The notes: generated by a model from the sequence alone, not told the origin. DNA of 64,000 nucleotides from Litoreibacter roseus (GCF_009811795.1 NZ_BLJE01000003.1:1-64000); one strand, 5' to 3'; numbered from the stretch's first letter, positions 15,335 through 24,036 are shown. Made by a program: numbers and translations.

Positions 15335-15793
15335 TCACGCTGCGGCGCGTTCGACGTGTTGTGCATTGCCTTCTACCACCTTGGCCATGAGCCTGCGCAG
15401 TTTAGGTTTCATCATCGGCAGCATAAGCAATCCCACAGGCCCCATCGGCGGCGTGAAGCGCATTGAGAAGCTCAGCTCGCTCCGGTTGGGCCCGAGGGGG
15501 CGGACCTCGAAGACACCCACCATGTTTTTCATCGGCATCGTCGTTTCATAGATGTCGATCACCAGTTTGCGGCCCGGGACATATTCCGAGATTCGCTCGC
15601 GCAGGTACTGGCTGCCGTCCGCCTTCAGATCGCACTGCCGCATCGCGCCGAGGCCGGTTTCGGAACTGCCCGGCATCAGGCGCGAACCGGTGATGTTCGG
15701 GTTCCAGGTCGCGATATGGGCGTAGTCGTCAAGGCTGGCCCAGACCTCTTCGGCGGGGGCATTGATAGTGCGTTTCGTGGTGACTTCTGCCAT
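15335..15793 (-). CDS. SRPBCC family protein (family D)
   Basis: A 152-residue START/SRPBCC protein with the usual opening (RTINAPAEEVWASLDDYAHIATWNP), GLGAMRQCDLKADGSQYLRERI and a methionine-rich helix PPMGPVGLLMLPMMKPKLRRL. It differs from families A, B and C; it resembles Polyketide_cyc2-type proteins. It lies three bases after the exported alpha/beta hydrolase in the same direction, so the two act together. The ligand is unknown. Confidence 0.83.
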   Translation of the reverse strand: MAEVTTKRTINAPAEEVWASLDDYAHIATWNPNITGSRLMPGSSETGLGAMRQCDLKADGSQYLRERISEYVPGRKLVIDIYETTMPMKNMVGVFEVRPLGPNRSELSFSMRFTPPMGPVGLLMLPMMKPKLRRLMAKVVEGNAQHVERAAA

Positions 15794-15796
15794 GGC

Positions 15797-16747
15797 TCAT
15801 TTCTCCAGGTTGGTGTTGAGGAATTCGGTCAGGGCGGAAACGTAGGCATCGGGTGCAATGGCCTGCAGGAAGTGACCGGTGCCGGGGATCAGCGTGATGT
15901 TTTCGTCCGGCGTGCCGAGTTTGGCGGCCAGATCCGGGACCACGATCGAGGCATCGAAGAACAAATCGTTTTCGCCGAAGATGATGGCGGTCGGCCCTTC
16001 GTAGGCGGCCAGGTCGGCCTTCAGACCTTCCTCGCCCTGCAAGAAAGCGGGCACGGCCATCGCGAAAAAGCCGCTGTAGGCGGCGCTGGAGCCCTGAAGG
16101 TCGGCACCATAGGCGTCGATCTCGGCCTCTGGAGCGCTGCCCGGTCCCGACCAGCCCTGATCGAGCCACATCTTGGCCATGTCGCGTGCCGCGGCTGGAT
16201 CGTCGAGGCCGGCAAAGGCCTCCATCGGAGACACCTCGCCGCCCATGATCTGCATGACCACCGGCGCCGGTCTGACACCCGCGAGCCCGGCCATTGTGTT
16301 GGTCGCGACGACCGCACTCAGGCGCTCGGGCGCATCGCCGACCATTTGCCAGCCCGTGATCCCGCCCACGTCGTGCAGAACCAGCGCGAAGTCGTCGATG
16401 CCGATGCTGTCGGCCAGCGCCAGCATCCGGTCGGCGCGCGCCGCGGTGGCATAGGCGGCCAAGTCGTCGGGTCTGTCGGACGCGCCGTGACCCAGAAGAT
16501 CGGGCGCGATTACCCGGTAGCCCGCGGCGGCGATCCGGGGCGCCACATCGCGGAACAGGAAGGACGAGGTCGGAATTCCGTGGAGCAGCATCACCGCCGG
16601 GTCGGCGGGATCGCCGAGATCGAGATAGGCGATGCTGTGGCCCCCGATTTCTGTGGATTGCAGTGTGGCACGATGCACGTCCCGTGCGCTGTCCGCGAAG
16701 GCGGGCGGGGCGAGCAGGACTGCGGTCGTAAGAAGGAGAGTTCGCAT
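15797..16747 (-). CDS. Exported alpha/beta hydrolase, dehalogenase-like fold without halide residues
   Basis: A 316-residue alpha/beta hydrolase with a signal peptide (LLTTAVLLAPPAFA). Catalytic Asp126 lies in HDVGG and His292 in GTGHFLQ. The two halide-stabilising positions of true dehalogenases (Asn in HGNP, Trp in DWGG) are Ile58 in HGIP and Val127. So it is more likely an epoxide-hydrolase-like or esterase-type enzyme than a dehalogenase; a haloacetate-type activity cannot be excluded. It is divergent from the DUF4336/TetR unit and precedes the SRPBCC gene at 15335. Confidence 0.8.
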   Translation of the reverse strand: MRTLLLTTAVLLAPPAFADSARDVHRATLQSTEIGGHSIAYLDLGDPADPAVMLLHGIPTSSFLFRDVAPRIAAAGYRVIAPDLLGHGASDRPDDLAAYATAARADRMLALADSIGIDDFALVLHDVGGITGWQMVGDAPERLSAVVATNTMAGLAGVRPAPVVMQIMGGEVSPMEAFAGLDDPAAARDMAKMWLDQGWSGPGSAPEAEIDAYGADLQGSSAAYSGFFAMAVPAFLQGEEGLKADLAAYEGPTAIIFGENDLFFDASIVVPDLAAKLGTPDENITLIPGTGHFLQAIAPDAYVSALTEFLNTNLEK

Positions 16748-16866
16748 GAAAACCTCTGGTCAGGCTGAAGAAAGTAACGTATCGCTACAGTTGAAGTGTT
16801 ATTACACTACGTACGAAGTGAAACGGGCGTCAAGCCGGATTCCGCCCCGAACCGAAGGAGAGCGCC
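16748..16866. promoter_or_regulatory. Divergent promoter region with inverted repeats
   Basis: GTAACG-tat-CGCTAC (16774-16788, one mismatch) and a GTGTTATTACAC element near 16797-16808 lie between the hydrolase and DUF4336-like genes. The regulator TetR (17523) lies just downstream and may bind here. Tentative. Confidence 0.4.
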
Positions 16867-17523
16867 ATGCCGTTGAAAACACTCGAACCTTTGTCGCCGG
16901 TGCCAGGCTTCGACGGGCTATTCACCGCCCGAAAAGGCGCGGCCCGGATGGTGGCGGCGCGGTTGCGGAGGGGCAGGCTGGCGCTCTATTCGCCGGTGCC
17001 GAAGCCGGATGACACAGCGCTTGAGGCTGCGCGGGACCTGGGCGGCGTGACGACGATCCTCGCGCCGTCGCATTTCCACCATCTGGGCATCGCGGACTGG
17101 CGCGCCGCCTTCCCTGATGCCACGGTCTGTGCGCCCGCCGCCGCGATCCCGCGCCTCGAAAACCGCCTCGGCCACTCCGTCTTCGACACCATGCCCGACC
17201 TTGACCGGGGCCTGTCGCTCATGTCACCACCGGGGCTGAGGGCGGCGGAAGTCTGGCTGAGGGCCGAGGGTCCTGACGGAGTTGCCTGGGCCGTGTGCGA
17301 TGCCTTCGCCGGTCCCGCCGGGTCCGAAGACTCCCCCGCCGACAGCCCAAAGGCGCGCGGCGCCTTCGCGACCATGTGCCTGGGCGACAAAACCGCCTAT
17401 AAGAACTGGGCCATGACCCGGATCGACGCTGACCGCCCCGTCCTGCTGCTGCCCGCCCACGGAAACGCCGTTTCCGGTCCCGCCCTGGCGGACGGGCTTG
17501 CCGCGATCGTGGAGGCGCTCTGA
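16867..17523 (+). CDS. DUF4336-like protein, metallo-beta-lactamase-related fold
   Basis: A 218-residue protein resembling DUF4336, a diverged relative of the metallo-beta-lactamase fold. Visible: LGGVTTILAPSHFHHLGIADWRAAFPDATVCAP and the LLLPAHGNAVSG tail, where HFHHL and AHG are in places where the fold has metal ligands, but the HxHxDH motif is incomplete. Biochemical role is not established. Its TGA overlaps ATG of the TetR gene (TGATG), so they are coupled. Confidence 0.62.
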   Translation: MPLKTLEPLSPVPGFDGLFTARKGAARMVAARLRRGRLALYSPVPKPDDTALEAARDLGGVTTILAPSHFHHLGIADWRAAFPDATVCAPAAAIPRLENRLGHSVFDTMPDLDRGLSLMSPPGLRAAEVWLRAEGPDGVAWAVCDAFAGPAGSEDSPADSPKARGAFATMCLGDKTAYKNWAMTRIDADRPVLLLPAHGNAVSGPALADGLAAIVEAL

Positions 17524-18116
17524 TGGCTCGCCCACGCAGCTACGAACAGGACGAGGTGATCGCCCGTGTCCGTGACGCCTTCTGGGAATGCGGCTACCAG
17601 GGCCTTGGCATCCGTGCCATCGAGGAGCAGACCGGCCTGGGCCGGTTCGCGATCCGAACTGTGTTCGGCGGCAAGGAGGGGCTGATGGCAGAAGCCATGC
17701 GCGTCTACACCCAGGATACCGAGACCTACGTGCTGGCGCCCATGCGCGCCCGCGACGATGTGGATGCGCTGGTGGAAATGCTGGAAGGCATGGTCGCGCC
17801 GCACCCTGAAACGCGCCGTCACTTCGGCTGCCTGATGGTCAATACCTCGATCGAAAATGCCAGCCTCGGCAGCGAGATGCTTGGCAACGCGGTCGCCACG
17901 CATTTCGGTGCCTTGCGCACCGAGGTCGTGGCGCTGACCGAACGCGGGCAGGCGGCGGGTAGGATCCGCGCAGACCTCGATCCCGCCACCTGCGCCGAGT
18001 TCGTCGTGGGCTCGGTCATGGCGACCATGGTGCTGAACCGCGCCGCTGCCGATGCGAGCGGCGGCGCGGCCTATGTGTCGGAAGCAGTCAGGACGATCCG
18101 AAGCTGGAGCGCCTGA
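17523..18116 (+). CDS. TetR/AcrR-family transcriptional regulator
   Basis: A 197-residue TetR protein beginning MARPRSYEQDEVIARVRDAF. The helix-turn-helix contains IEEQTGLGRFAIRTVFGGKEGL; the usual LYxxFG motif is changed to IRTVFGG. The carboxyl domain has FGCLMVNTSIENASLG as in the regulator at 4776, so the two are probably related. Translation is coupled to the DUF4336-like gene upstream. Likely controls the divergent hydrolase/SRPBCC pair and its own operon. It converges on the SDR gene with six bases between stops. Confidence 0.86.
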   Translation: MARPRSYEQDEVIARVRDAFWECGYQGLGIRAIEEQTGLGRFAIRTVFGGKEGLMAEAMRVYTQDTETYVLAPMRARDDVDALVEMLEGMVAPHPETRRHFGCLMVNTSIENASLGSEMLGNAVATHFGALRTEVVALTERGQAAGRIRADLDPATCAEFVVGSVMATMVLNRAAADASGGAAYVSEAVRTIRSWSA

Positions 18117-18122
18117 CGCGCC

Positions 18123-18893
18123 TCATAGCTTGAAGCCGCCGTCGATGCGGATCGTAGCGCCGGTCACGAAAGACGCCTTGGGCTCGCAAAGGAACGCGAT
18201 CACGCCGCTCACGTCCTCGGGCAATCCGACCCGCCCGAGCGCGGTATTGCCCGAGATGTAGTCCCGCGCGCCGGGAATGATCTCGTCGAATAGCTTGGCG
18301 TTGAAGTCGTCGTCCAGACCGCCCGGCGCGACCGCGTTCACGGTGATCCTGCGCGCGCCGAAGATCTGCGCCCAGTAGAGGGTCATCGACTGCAGTGCGG
18401 CCTTCAGCGGGCCGTAGGCGATGAGCGGCGGGAAGGCGCCGTTGGCAAGGCCGGAACTGAGGTTCACGATCCTGCCGCCCTCGGCAAGATGCGGCGCGAG
18501 GGCCTGCGTCAACAGCACCACGCTTTTGAAATTAGTGGTGTAGATCGCGTCGAGATCATCGCCCGTGATTTGGTCAAATCCGCCGATCCTGAGCGTGCCC
18601 GCGTTGTTGACGAGGATGTCGAGATCCTGGCTCCCCCAGTCGCGCACCTGCTTCATGACGGCGTCGGCCAGTCCGGCCACGCCCGCGCTATCGCCGAAAT
18701 CTACCGCAAGCGCCGCTGCCCGGCTCCCGAGTGCCTCGATCTCGGCGACGGTCTCATTGGCGGCCTTAGCCCGCTCGCGATAGGTGATGATGACGTCTGC
18801 ACCCTTCGCCGCCAAGTCTAGTGCCGTCAGCTTGCCGATATTGCGGCTTCCGCCGGTTACAAGCGCGATTTTCCCGTTCAATGTCTTTTCCAT
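18123..18893 (-). CDS. Short-chain dehydrogenase/reductase
   Basis: A 256-residue classical SDR. Nucleotide-binding motif VTGGSRNIGKLTA (variant of TGxxxGIG, Asn for Gly), NNAGTLRIGG, catalytic Ser in NLSSG and the YGPLK (YxxxK) pair, and the closing IDGGFKL. It most likely oxidises an alcohol or reduces a ketone with NAD(P)H. It is divergent from LysR 18994. An alcohol product of dehalogenation would be a reasonable substrate, but this is inference. Confidence 0.88.
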   Translation of the reverse strand: MEKTLNGKIALVTGGSRNIGKLTALDLAAKGADVIITYRERAKAANETVAEIEALGSRAAALAVDFGDSAGVAGLADAVMKQVRDWGSQDLDILVNNAGTLRIGGFDQITGDDLDAIYTTNFKSVVLLTQALAPHLAEGGRIVNLSSGLANGAFPPLIAYGPLKAALQSMTLYWAQIFGARRITVNAVAPGGLDDDFNAKLFDEIIPGARDYISGNTALGRVGLPEDVSGVIAFLCEPKASFVTGATIRIDGGFKL

Positions 18894-18993
18894 GATGGGT
18901 CTCCTTCTGGTGATGAACCCGATCTAGATGATGACGAAACCGCACGGCAGACGCGTAATTGACAAACCTCTGTAGATATAAACACTACGACGC

Positions 18994-19902
18994 ATGACAC
19001 GCATCGCCGAAACCGCCTTTCTCAAGACTGTCGATCTCGGCTCGATTCGCGCCGCCGCCCGTGTCCTCGGACAGGATCCGACGGGCCTGTCGCGTCGCAT
19101 TACCGCGCTGGAGCAGCGGCTGGGCGCCAAACTTCTCGATCGAGCCGGTGGCGTGACCCGCCCGACCGCGCGGGGGCAGGCCTACGCCGAACGGCTGCGC
19201 GCGATCCTCGATCAGTTCGATGCGCTCGAAGCTGAGGTCAGCGGTGAGAACGTGACCCCAACCGGCATCCTCCGCGTCACCGCCGCCATCGATTTCGGGC
19301 AGGAGTTTCTGGCCAGGTGGCTGATGGAGTTCCGCAGAATGCACCCCGGGCTGGATGTCGACCTGATCCTCGCCAGCGGTTTCGTCGATTTCGGCGCGAA
19401 CAACATCGACGTTGCGATCCGCGCGGGTGCGCTGCCCGATTCCAGCCTTGTAGCCCGCAAGCTGGCGGATCTGCCGCGCGTGCTGGTGGCGTCGCCCGAC
19501 TATCTCGCCCGCCGGGGCATTCCGGAAACGCCAGCCGATCTGGAGGATCACGAGTTCGTTCTGTTCTCGGACCGGAACCGGAGCGAACCCCTAACGCTGA
19601 TCGGCCCGGACGGGCAGTCAGTGCGCGTGCGCCGCGCCCGCGGGATCGCGATCAACGCGGTGCGCTCGGCAGTGGCCGCCGTCGTCGCGGGGCAAGGCAT
19701 CCACGTGGGCCCGCTCTGGGCCTTTGCAGATCAGCTTGACCGAGGCACCGTGAAGCACATCTTGCCGGACTTCACCAAGCCCGCCCTGCCGCTCTACGCC
19801 GTGCGCCAGCCTTCGACAGTGGTGCCTGCGCGCACCGCCCATTTCATCGATTTCGTCTCGGAGAAGGTGAAGGGGGTGCCCGGATTGACGGTCAAACCCT
19901 AA
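18994..19902 (+). CDS. LysR-family transcriptional regulator
   Basis: A 302-residue LysR protein beginning MTRIAETAFLKTVDLGSIR. Winged helix region: ARVLGQDPTGLSRRITALEQRLGAKLL. The effector domain includes VDLILASGFVDFGANNIDVAIRAGAL. It is divergent from the SDR gene, 100 bp apart, with an 8-bp palindrome ATCTAGAT at 18922-18929 between them, so it should regulate the SDR. Confidence 0.87.
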   Translation: MTRIAETAFLKTVDLGSIRAAARVLGQDPTGLSRRITALEQRLGAKLLDRAGGVTRPTARGQAYAERLRAILDQFDALEAEVSGENVTPTGILRVTAAIDFGQEFLARWLMEFRRMHPGLDVDLILASGFVDFGANNIDVAIRAGALPDSSLVARKLADLPRVLVASPDYLARRGIPETPADLEDHEFVLFSDRNRSEPLTLIGPDGQSVRVRRARGIAINAVRSAVAAVVAGQGIHVGPLWAFADQLDRGTVKHILPDFTKPALPLYAVRQPSTVVPARTAHFIDFVSEKVKGVPGLTVKP

Positions 19903-20591
19903 CCGCGGTGCGTGCAACAGCTGTCACGGCCTGTGTAATTTTCGCCCGGCCATTGCGACAGAAGGTTATAGGCTCGCTCCCATGTGGGACCGGCTGAGCC
20001 TCCCCAACTGAATTGGTCTATCGCTATGATGAGGTAAAGGAGGACCGCGAACTGGGAACAAGCGACACAAGTTGGAAGAGATCGTCGTGACCGAAGCGTG
20101 CCCGATGAACTTAAGACGCTGGTTGAAGAGGCTGGCCGGTGCCTAGCCATGAAAGCCGAAGGTGGATCTGCAAAACGGGTTACCGGTTCGATGTCCCGAC
20201 CTACGATCCGCAAGCGCATCTGAAAATCGCACAGTTCGCACAGTTTTTTACGAAGTAGTTTGATCTATCCAAACAGACCTTAGTGCAGAATCTGCCGACG
20301 CCTGCAAAGGTCCGCGCTCTGATCTAGGACAAGACCTTGACCTCTTGGGCGCAGCGAATGGTCGGTTGGTAAATGCTGCACTACAGCAGCTGTTCGGTTG
20401 ATGAATGTCTCCTTTGGGCCGTCCTCATCCGCAGAAAGCGGCTCGGTGAAAGGGATCTCTCAGTCGCTCCGGTGGGGGCTTCTAGCCCAGAGTGGTCGCA
20501 TTATTGCGGCGTGGCGAATGTCGTCAGTTTTTCACTGTACGACAAAGCGTTTTGATCAATCAAAAACCAAAGTGCCAGGCGTGGGTGAAGC
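19903..20591. other. Decayed interval
   Basis: About 690 bp between the LysR and methyltransferase genes. The part at 20055-20258 is a broken methyltransferase relative (separate entry). The rest, 20259-20591, has no intact gene or clear repeat that I could recognise. The region looks like a junction between the enzyme half of the island and the second half. Confidence 0.5.
20055..20258 (+). pseudogene. Remnant of COG4798-type methyltransferase
   Basis: Three frames hold successive pieces of a protein similar to the end of the gene at 7417: GTSDTS, then DRSVPDELKTLVEEAG, then FDVPTYDPQAHLKIAQFAQFF and TAG at 20256-20258. The intact gene has HRSVPHLLQEIV and DIPTYDPKAHLKTRQF. The pieces are in different frames, so this copy has at least two frameshifts. 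It is most likely a degraded paralogue. Confidence 0.75.
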
Positions 20592-21425
20592 TCACGCGCG
20601 TTTGACTGCGATCATTTCGACGGGAGACATCCGATTTGCCGCCAAATTCGCGACCATGTTTGGAATTTTCTCCGCGCTTGATTGCTGCATGAGGACGTGC
20701 AAACCCAAAGGAGGCGGGCCGTCTGCGGCGTTGTTTGCGGCCTTCATCTTCTTGAAGAACTCCAAAGCGAAGGCTTGTCGGCTGTTTTCTGAAACGACTT
20801 TAAACCCATTATCCTCAAACGCCGCTCGGTAGTCTTCAGGTCTTGCCAGCCAACTCGTCTCTGATGTGGTTGCCCAGGGCACTGGGTACGCCAGATCTTC
20901 ATCACTGGTTTTCATGATATCATAGATGCCAAATTTTGTGCCGGGTTTCAGAACACGCGACACCTCTGCCATCAAGGCTGGCTTGTCTTGGATGTTCATA
21001 CCGACATGCATCATGAATGCGCCGTCGAAACGCGCTGCTTCAAACGGGAGGGAAAGCGCACTGCCTTGATGAAGTTCAATGCGATCCGACAGGCCAACCC
21101 AATCGCAAAGCGTCTGCCCCGCTGAGACATATTCAGCGGTCAAATCGAGGCCGACCAGCTTTGCGCCATAGGTATCTGCTGCAAAACGTGCTGATCCGCC
21201 CAAGCCACAGCCAACATCAAGGATTGTTTGGGCCGGCTTTATATTGAGCTGGTCCAGAAAATGTGCACTCGCAATCCGGCCACCGATATGAAATTCATCG
21301 ACCGGACCGAGATCTTCCACCCGCGCATTGTCTGGCTTAATACCATGTGCGGCCAGGCCTGCCTTTATGGCCGACACAAGGTTTCCGTGGGCATAGTGGT
21401 TTGATATTTTCTCTGCATAGTCCAT
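20592..21425 (-). CDS. Class I SAM-dependent methyltransferase
   Basis: A 277-residue methyltransferase. Motif I is ILDVGCGLGGSARFAA, followed by LVGLDLTAEYVSAG, FDGAFMMHVGMNI and EVSRVLKPGTKFGIYDIM. The pattern is like UbiE- and sarcosine/dimethylglycine-type enzymes, with EMIAVKRA at the end. ATG 21425 (MDYAEKISNHY) is preferred over an upstream start. The substrate is unknown. Unlike the first half of the island it has no divergent regulator beside it. Confidence 0.86.
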   Translation of the reverse strand: MDYAEKISNHYAHGNLVSAIKAGLAAHGIKPDNARVEDLGPVDEFHIGGRIASAHFLDQLNIKPAQTILDVGCGLGGSARFAADTYGAKLVGLDLTAEYVSAGQTLCDWVGLSDRIELHQGSALSLPFEAARFDGAFMMHVGMNIQDKPALMAEVSRVLKPGTKFGIYDIMKTSDEDLAYPVPWATTSETSWLARPEDYRAAFEDNGFKVVSENSRQAFALEFFKKMKAANNAADGPPPLGLHVLMQQSSAEKIPNMVANLAANRMSPVEMIAVKRA

Positions 21426-21644
21426 GGAGATTAGCTTTCCCGAGATGCGACTGAACACATCTTATCAAAGGTACGAAGTCTAATCGCTGGACACTGGGCC
21501 CTTTGCTCTCATGAAGCAAGGAAACTGAACGTCGACATTGATTATCACCGCACGAACTGCGGCCATGTCCCGCAGACTACAGTGCTGGTGAGCTTGGCCA
21601 AGTCATCGGATCGTCACAGCGGATCATCCGACTCTGTCAGATTG

Positions 21645-23390
21645 TCAGGTCAGGAGCCATATAGTCCGCAAACCTGAACCTATGATTGATCGCATCGTCT
21701 CCGGATATGCGGCGAGCAGGAGGATCGGAGACAATGCCAGAGCACCCCAACTCACGCAGAAGACGATGTATCTGAGCGAAACCAGAACACCGACCGAAGC
21801 ATTGAAACCGCTGTCTTGTCGTGACCTTGCAAGCCGATCGAGTGCTGGACGTTCGATGATCGCCCTGACCAAAGCGCCCGCGGCCAAGGGCGCCAACACG
21901 AAGGCAAAATGAAGCCATGTCCAAAGGACCGTGGTGAGTGCCATCAAGGTCAACCACAGACCTTCGCCCCAAGGATCGCCCCAACTTCTCTCCAGGAAAT
22001 CCTGACTCTGGGTCTCCACGCCAACTCCCAAGGTCACACCGGTCAATGCCAAGCCAACAATAACAACGGCAAATACCATCAGCGCTGCCGCGAGGAGAAA
22101 ATCCAGCGTGATGAATCCGAAGATCGCAACCGGTCGCACCCCAAGTTTCACGATGTGGCGACCGATGGCGTGACTTGTGCCAAGAGACAGAAAGTCCAGC
22201 AAGGCATTGGCAGCCGGGAGCGCCAGCCAAGAGACGGAGAATAATCCGAGCGTTGCTTCCGAAACAGCTGCGGAATCTCCGGCCGCCACGAGTCCTGCCA
22301 ATGCAACCATCGCGCCGATCGCGATACTGCCCCCGGCAGCCGCAAGTTGGCGGGGACGAAGATCATCCATTTGCCGGGCAATCAGGGCGCTCGCCAAGCC
22401 GGCACATAGGCCAACAAGACCTCCGACGATGATCCCTTCGCTCATCGAGGTCAGAAATGCGATCATTGTGTCATCGGCCAGGCCGGAACTGACTGCCGCC
22501 ATGAGACCCAGAATGATGCCACACGCAGCCCCGTACGCTGCGGCACGCGACGGCGACAGGGTCGAAAGGGCAGCGCAACTTGGTGCGGTGAAGAGCACCG
22601 CAGCGGAAATCGATGCGGTACCTAGGTAGTCGACTACACCGCAGGCGACGCCTGCAGTGACGGCGACACCGCCCAAGCGCATTGCTACCTGACGTTCCGA
22701 CATCGCTTTTAAACCGAAGCCGCGCACCAAATACCAGCACAGACCCAACGCAAGGATCAGGAGCACGAAGCCGAGATAAGGCAAAATCAAATCACCGAAG
22801 GCGCCGGCCCAGCCACGTGTACGAAAAGGGTTCACTTCCCCAAGGTAAATGCCACCTTGGAAAGAACTGATGGCGCCGGCCAAGATCACGTAGAGCAGAC
22901 CAAGGGCGTAACAGGCGAGCAGGCTCTGCAAGCTGAAGGGCGCCCCCAGCCAAGTTTGCAATACGTTCAAACCGGCGCGCAGCCTCTCGCGGTAGATTTC
23001 GGACATTGATCTTTGCAGAACTTCCGCCAGCTGCCGATTCAGAAAACGTGCGATTGCCTGCTCTTCGATCGCCCGGGGTGCAGCATGTTTCGCTGCCTCG
23101 AGCGCGAGCAGCCGCGCCTCCGTCGGCGACGGATCGGATGCGGACGGCCATCGCAAAGCAGCAGGCAGGTCAGACCGGGTCAGGCCGAGTGGCCCGCTCA
23201 GTTTCTTTGCGGTGGCAGGCGTCACCTTGGCGAGCCGATTGTTCTCGATCGCCGACACGAAGGACTTGCGGTCCGCATTGCCCAAGGCTTCCGCCGCCAG
23301 CGACTCTTGGCTCATCCCCAAGGCATGACGGCGGCGACGAACGAGGTCGCCGAACGCTTCGTAGTCATTTGTCGCAACCGCGTTATTCAT
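21645..23390 (-). CDS. XRE-type helix-turn-helix fused to large membrane protein
   Basis: A 581-residue protein. Residues ~10-72 form an XRE/Cro-type domain: FGDLVRRRRHALGMSQESLA, then RKSFVSAIENNRLAKVTPAT. A linker to ~140 contains a helix-rich part, and residues ~150-560 hold perhaps a dozen hydrophobic segments (LLACYALGLLYVILAGA, LPYLGFVLLILALGL, IVGGLVGLCAGLASAL and more). DNA-binding domains tied to so many membrane helices are uncommon. It may sense a membrane state or small compound and act on the divergent gene at 23590, or act through its own promoter. I do not recognise the membrane part. Confidence 0.75.
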   Translation of the reverse strand: MNNAVATNDYEAFGDLVRRRRHALGMSQESLAAEALGNADRKSFVSAIENNRLAKVTPATAKKLSGPLGLTRSDLPAALRWPSASDPSPTEARLLALEAAKHAAPRAIEEQAIARFLNRQLAEVLQRSMSEIYRERLRAGLNVLQTWLGAPFSLQSLLACYALGLLYVILAGAISSFQGGIYLGEVNPFRTRGWAGAFGDLILPYLGFVLLILALGLCWYLVRGFGLKAMSERQVAMRLGGVAVTAGVACGVVDYLGTASISAAVLFTAPSCAALSTLSPSRAAAYGAACGIILGLMAAVSSGLADDTMIAFLTSMSEGIIVGGLVGLCAGLASALIARQMDDLRPRQLAAAGGSIAIGAMVALAGLVAAGDSAAVSEATLGLFSVSWLALPAANALLDFLSLGTSHAIGRHIVKLGVRPVAIFGFITLDFLLAAALMVFAVVIVGLALTGVTLGVGVETQSQDFLERSWGDPWGEGLWLTLMALTTVLWTWLHFAFVLAPLAAGALVRAIIERPALDRLARSRQDSGFNASVGVLVSLRYIVFCVSWGALALSPILLLAAYPETMRSIIGSGLRTIWLLT

Positions 23391-23413
23391 GCAAAAACTT
23401 TTGAATTCAGTAA

Positions 23414-23442
23414 GTTACAAAGAATTATAACATATATGTAAC
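23414..23442. promoter_or_regulatory. Possible operator in divergent XRE/orphan promoter
   Basis: GTTAC (23414-23418) and GTAAC (23438-23442) bracket the palindrome ACATATATGT (23430-23439). The site lies between the XRE/membrane gene and the orphan at 23590, so it could be the XRE binding site. Tentative. Confidence 0.4.
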
Positions 23443-23589
23443 GCATTGAGAACACGCAGTTGGTAGCTAGAAAGCAAGCAGGGGCAGGTGGTGCATGTCC
23501 AGTCCAACGCCCGATATCTCGCAAGCGTCGGCTGCGCCAACACCTTCCCTGCTCGGCAATTCCGCCGCAAACAGCAAGGAGAGAAGCAA

Positions 23590-24030
23590 ATGACACGTTC
23601 CGATTTCGCGTGGCTCAATTTCGACACGGAGTTCACCCGGCCCAACCAGGAGGCGACCCGGACCTTTATTATCGACGACGACCCGGTGACGGCCAGCCGC
23701 CAAGGCCAGTCGGTGAGCGCTGAGGGCTACATCATGATCCAGGCCGAGGACGTCGGCAATTCTTCTACCGCCGAGGGCGACGTGATCACCCATCGGATCC
23801 TCATCAACGGCAAGCACCTGCCCAGCTTCGATATGGTCGACCGCGAGGGTTGGAACCTCTGGATGGACCGCATCCCGGCCGGCTTCCTGAAAAAGGGCGA
23901 CAATCGCCTGACCATCCGCCGCCGGGCCGTCGACCGCTTCCGGGTGGCCAACGTCATGGTCCAGTGGCGCGAGAAGGCAGGCGCCGCCGGCGGCCTCACC
24001 GGTCCAGACCGCATCACCGCGAACGCTTGA
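23590..24030 (+). CDS. Protein of unknown function
   Basis: A 146-residue protein, ATG 23590 preceded by AAGGAG. It has no signal peptide. Segments such as NFDTEFTRPNQEATRTFIID, VITHRILINGKHLPSFDM and FLKKGDNRLTIRRRAVD look like alternating beta strands, so a beta-sandwich is plausible, but I do not recognise the family. It is divergent from the XRE/membrane protein and ends shortly before a perfect palindrome. Confidence 0.6.
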   Translation: MTRSDFAWLNFDTEFTRPNQEATRTFIIDDDPVTASRQGQSVSAEGYIMIQAEDVGNSSTAEGDVITHRILINGKHLPSFDMVDREGWNLWMDRIPAGFLKKGDNRLTIRRRAVDRFRVANVMVQWREKAGAAGGLTGPDRITANA

Positions 24031-24036
24031 GTCAAA

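Noticed and set aside
5475-15793. Polyketide biosynthesis cluster
   Set aside because: SRPBCC cyclase-like, methyltransferase, SDR and tautomerase genes suggest tailoring enzymes, but no ketosynthase, acyl-carrier or thioesterase gene is present.
20398-20832. Plus-strand reading frame against the methyltransferase
   Set aside because: It lies mostly opposite the methyltransferase at 20592 and has no protein-like features.
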